Under the pieces are notes generated by a model, which made no database searches, was not told where the DNA came from, and was given only the letters and a program-made list of their open reading frames with translations. A program made the translations under genes and the position numbers. Positions 61,200-64,000 of a stretch of 64,000 nucleotides of DNA are shown piece after piece. The stretch is from the NCBI GenBank assembly GCA_034509495.1, contig CM067504.1, positions 5,900,442-5,964,441 of the forward strand. The letters are read 5' to 3'. The stretch comes from Acestrorhynchus altus. Taxonomy: Eukaryota > Chordata > Actinopteri > Characiformes > Acestrorhynchidae. The stretch's first letter is position 1; the number at the start of each line of letters is the position of its first letter.

Positions 61200-61690
61200 C
61201 CATCCATGCATCCATCCATCCATCCATCCATCCATCCATCCATCCATCCATTATCTGCCACATATCCGGGGTCCAGGTCGTGGGGGCAATAGCTTAAGCA
61301 AAGAGCCTCAGACCTCCTTCTCCCCAGCCTCTTCTGGGGGGATTCCAAGGCATTCCCAGGCCAGCCGAGAGATATAATCTCTCTAGCGTGTCCTAGGTCT
61401 TCCCCGGGGCCTCCTCTGAGTCAGACATGCCCGGAACACCTCACAAGGGAGGCAACCAGGAGGCATCCGAACCTGATGCCCAAACCACCTTGGCTGGCTT
61501 CTCTTGACATGCAGGAGCAGCGGCTCTACTCCGAGCCCCTCCCAGATGACTGAACTCCTCACCCTTTCTCTGAAGGAGAGTCCAGCAATCCTGCAGAGAA
61601 CGCTCATTTCAGCCTCTTGTGCTCGGGATCTCATTCTCCGGGTCGCTACCCAAAGCTTGTGCTCAAAGGTGAATTGAAAGCCTTGTCTTT
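61200..61690 (-). mobile_element. 5'-truncated non-LTR retrotransposon, Rex3/RTE-like, with GATG tail
   Basis: The minus strand reads LGVEPLLLHVKRSQPRWFGH then RMPPGCLPCEVFRACL and RRPRGRPRTR, the C-terminal end of a fish reverse transcriptase ORF. Its 3' end on the minus strand runs into about 12 tandem GGAT/GATG units (61203-61251 as CATC on the + strand), a tail type described for Rex3. Only the last roughly 400 bp of the element are present. Confidence 0.75.
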
Positions 61691-61734
61691 TGTCTCATCT
61701 AGTTCTTCACCACAACAGACCACATCAGAGTCCA

Positions 61735-61800
61735 CAACATTTACATTTACATTCATGGCATTTAGCAGACGCCCTTATCCAGAGCGACTTACGAAAGTGC
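61735..61800 (+). repeat. Widespread fish repeat fragment
   Basis: ACATTTACATTTACATTCAT then GGCATTTAGCAGACGCCCTT and ATCCAGAGCGACTTACGAAA, a sequence common to many fish interspersed repeats. The continuation to about 62280 may belong to the same element but is not recognised. Confidence 0.65.
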
Positions 61801-62269
61801 TTTGCTGTTCACTCGGAAATCCTTAGCTAGTAGACGAGGCTAGAATCCAGAGTTTCTTCACACTTAGATGCTGTTGAAAACAATTGTCAGATTGTTTTGT
61901 CTAACAAGGTTCTGTATAAATCTTTATGGAGTTAAATACTCTTGAAACAGACGGGTCTTCAGTCTGCATTTGAACACAGTGAGGGACTCAGCTGTTCGGA
62001 ACCCCAGGGGAAGTTTGTTCCAGAACGGAAAAGAGTCTGGATGCATGTTTCCCTTGCATTTTGAGGGACGGTGTGTCAAGCCGAGCTGTACTTGAAGCTG
62101 AAAGGGGTCTTGGTACAGCTTCAGTTTTGACCACTGCCATCATGTACGGAGGAGCTGGTCCATTTTTGGGTTTGTAGGCCAGCATCAAGTTTTTGAATCT
62201 GGTGTTCAGCTACAGGAGGCCAATGAAGGGAACTCAGCAGAGGAGTAACAGGACTGAATTTGGGGATGT

Positions 62270-62540
62270 TGAGAAGGTTCCCTCAGATTGATGGAGAATG
62301 TGATGCAGAGAGTTCTATATATAACCTATCTGAAAAAGGGTTCTAGTGTTGTTATGATGTCAGACTTTCTGAAGCCTGTCTGGTTCCATAAAGTGCCCTT
62401 TCTGAAAGGGTTATATATAGAGCCCTCTGCATTACATTCTCCATCAATCCCTTTATTCAAGCACGGGTGTCCTGGAGTGTTTATAATTCTACATAGAACC
62501 ATTTTCTTTATTGAAGAACCCTTGAAGAATGCTAATTTTA
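62270..62540. repeat. Foldback (MITE-like) element with 40-bp arms
   Basis: The arm at 62285-62326 (ATTGATGGAGAATGTGATGC, AGAGAGTTCTATATATAACC) is matched by the reverse complement of 62408-62450 with about three mismatches. The loop is about 80 bp. The following AACCATTTTCTTTATTGAAG AACCCTTG at 62495-62525 resembles another part of such elements. Confidence 0.8.
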
Positions 62541-63029
62541 ATATTTTTTTACTTAAAACCCATAAACCCCTGGTCAAATATGGGCATCAGATATATAACT
62601 ACATTCTTGTGATTTAATATATTAATATGAACAATATACATTTTCAATGTTTCCTTTTTATACAGTACATGGTTGAGTGTAAGCTGTTGTAAAAATGATC
62701 AATAGTTTAATGCTTTTAATTTGAAATATTAAAAGACCGAAGAACCAGAGCAGAGGGATGTGTGTGTCTAACACTGTACAAGCACTGAACAGTTACCACT
62801 TTGTTGCCAACACAAAAAGAGCACATTCTCCAAACAGGACAGAGATACAGAGCAATTATTCTTTCTTTCTCTCTCTCTCCCCTGCTCTCCCTCCTACTCT
62901 GGCTCTGACGGTGGGGATGGAAGTGCCCGAGACAGATGTCTGCTGCTGCTTGTCTCCAAGCTCAACGAGCTGCTGAGCTCGGCAAACTCTAATTAAGATC
63001 AATATTTCAATTTTTAGTAAAAGCGAACG

Positions 63030-63056
63030 CGAAAGAGAGGGAGAGCAGGGGGGGGG
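63030..63056 (+). repeat. Purine-rich tract with G run
   Basis: GAAAGAGAGGGAGAGCAGGG followed by Gs. Confidence 0.7.
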
Positions 63057-63604
63057 GAGAAAACATCTATTCCTCTTTTCTTCTTTGAACAATCTGACTT
63101 GAATGGAAAAAAAGGGAAAGAATGAAAGGTCAAATGTAATTTTTCTCCACCTCGATAGATTGCAGAGACATAAAAAAGACAAACTTATTACAACTCAGCA
63201 GACTCTGCCCCATCAATAAAGATCATACGTTCTCTGCAAGTAGTTATTCATTAGTCTCACACTCGTCCCTTTTTCTTTTTTCTTCTTTGCTCCCTCCCTT
63301 CTCCTCTTTCCTCGTGTGTTCAGTTCAGTTGGTAACTTTTTTTTTTTGTTACAAACTGTTATCAAACAATAGATTTCTACACTATTAACCAGACGGAGGT
63401 TCTAACTGGTGAATAACTTTGAAGTGCACGCACAGCTAACGGAGATGTTTGGTACAGAACATGTATAATCTCCATAGAAAGGCTTTACCAACATAAAGAT
63501 ATAGAGCAGCTGCAGGGGACCTCCAGAGCACCATACTCAATGTCAAGAGTCAGACAGAACTGTATAAAGTCTGTGGAGCAGTGGAACTGCATTCTTTGTA
63601 AATA

Positions 63605-63831
63605 AACACCCATCCATCCATCCATCCATCCATCCATCCTTCCATCCGTCCATCCATCCATCCATCACAGGAGGTAGGGATTACCCAGACAGAATGCCGA
63701 TCCATCACAGGGTACCACACACAAGCATGCACACGCATGTTCACACCTACGGGCAATTTAGCATGATAACACATCAAACTCCTCACAGCCAGCAACAAGC
63801 AGAGATCAAACCCAGCTCCCTGAAGCTGTAT

Positions 63832-63835
<4 letters not shown>
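63605..63835 (-). repeat. (CATC)n plus LINE/SINE tail
   Basis: About 14 CATC units (63609-63666), then CCGATCCATCACAGGGTACC, CACACCTACGGGCAATTTAG and AAACCCAGCTCCCTGAAGCT, blocks found at the 3' end of fish L2-like elements. It is read as a minus-oriented tail. Confidence 0.6.

Positions 63836-63898
<63 letters not shown>
63833..63898 (+). repeat. (AC)n microsatellite, about 32 units
   Basis: Directly adjoins the LINE/SINE tail, so it may have grown from its CA-rich end. Confidence 0.97.
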
Positions 63899-63900
<2 letters not shown>

Positions 63901-64000
63901 CCTGCAGTGCCACTGTGCCACCCAATAAACAACTAGATAATTAAATAAATTCATTCATTAATTCTGTAAAAGCAAATCCTAAAATATGAATTGAACAACA

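Overview
This window is vertebrate, almost certainly teleost fish, nuclear DNA. Coding sequence is sparse and split by GT-AG introns. Tc1/mariner-type transposon remnants, a tRNA-derived SINE of fish type, RTE-like non-LTR elements and very long (CA/TG)n and (CT)n microsatellites fill the rest. The mix of abundant Tc1 copies and dinucleotide arrays fits an ostariophysan such as a catfish or characin, but that placement is only an impression.

One protein-coding gene can be reconstructed: the 3' part of zc3h3, a nuclear CCCH zinc-finger protein of mRNA polyadenylation, export and exosome targeting, on the + strand. Nine exons join in frame: 15969-16107, 32508-32653, 35618-35690, 37046-37204, 37615-37684, 43115-43246, 51987-52150, 52332-52492 and 57993-58024 (stop). 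Every junction has GT-AG borders and compatible phase. Together they encode about 357 residues: a basic region, five CCCH fingers, a basic/serine-rich tail with a KLPSFISL motif, and a C-terminus ending LHIKPRF. The 3' UTR ends near an AATAAA at 58567. The 5' exons, including the large N-terminal exon expected for this family, are not visible and should lie left of the window, so 1-15968 is probably intron.

Layout: 1-1365 is an RTE-clade retrotransposon whose reverse transcriptase core is deleted. From 1366 to 15968 there is intron with several decayed Tc1 copies. The 16.4-kb intron 16108-32507 holds an internally deleted Tc1 with readable inverted repeats (16890-17744), a SINE nested in a foldback element (22080-22592), further SINEs and long TG arrays. 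From 32508 to 37684 exons alternate with Tc1 debris. From 37685 to 57992 the introns contain more Tc1 copies, a second SINE family, palindromic elements and microsatellites. After 58590 the DNA is intergenic in appearance, with a Rex3-like LINE piece (61200-61690), a perfect-looking foldback (62285-62450) and a LINE/SINE tail at 63605-63835.

I found no new protein system, CRISPR array, operon or RNA gene. The points most worth checking are the palindromic transposon copies close upstream of two zc3h3 splice acceptors, the long TA array in a 181-bp intron, the (TG)(TC)(AC) self-complementary microsatellite, the foldback MITE at 62.3 kb, and conserved-looking zc3h3 motifs outside the fingers.
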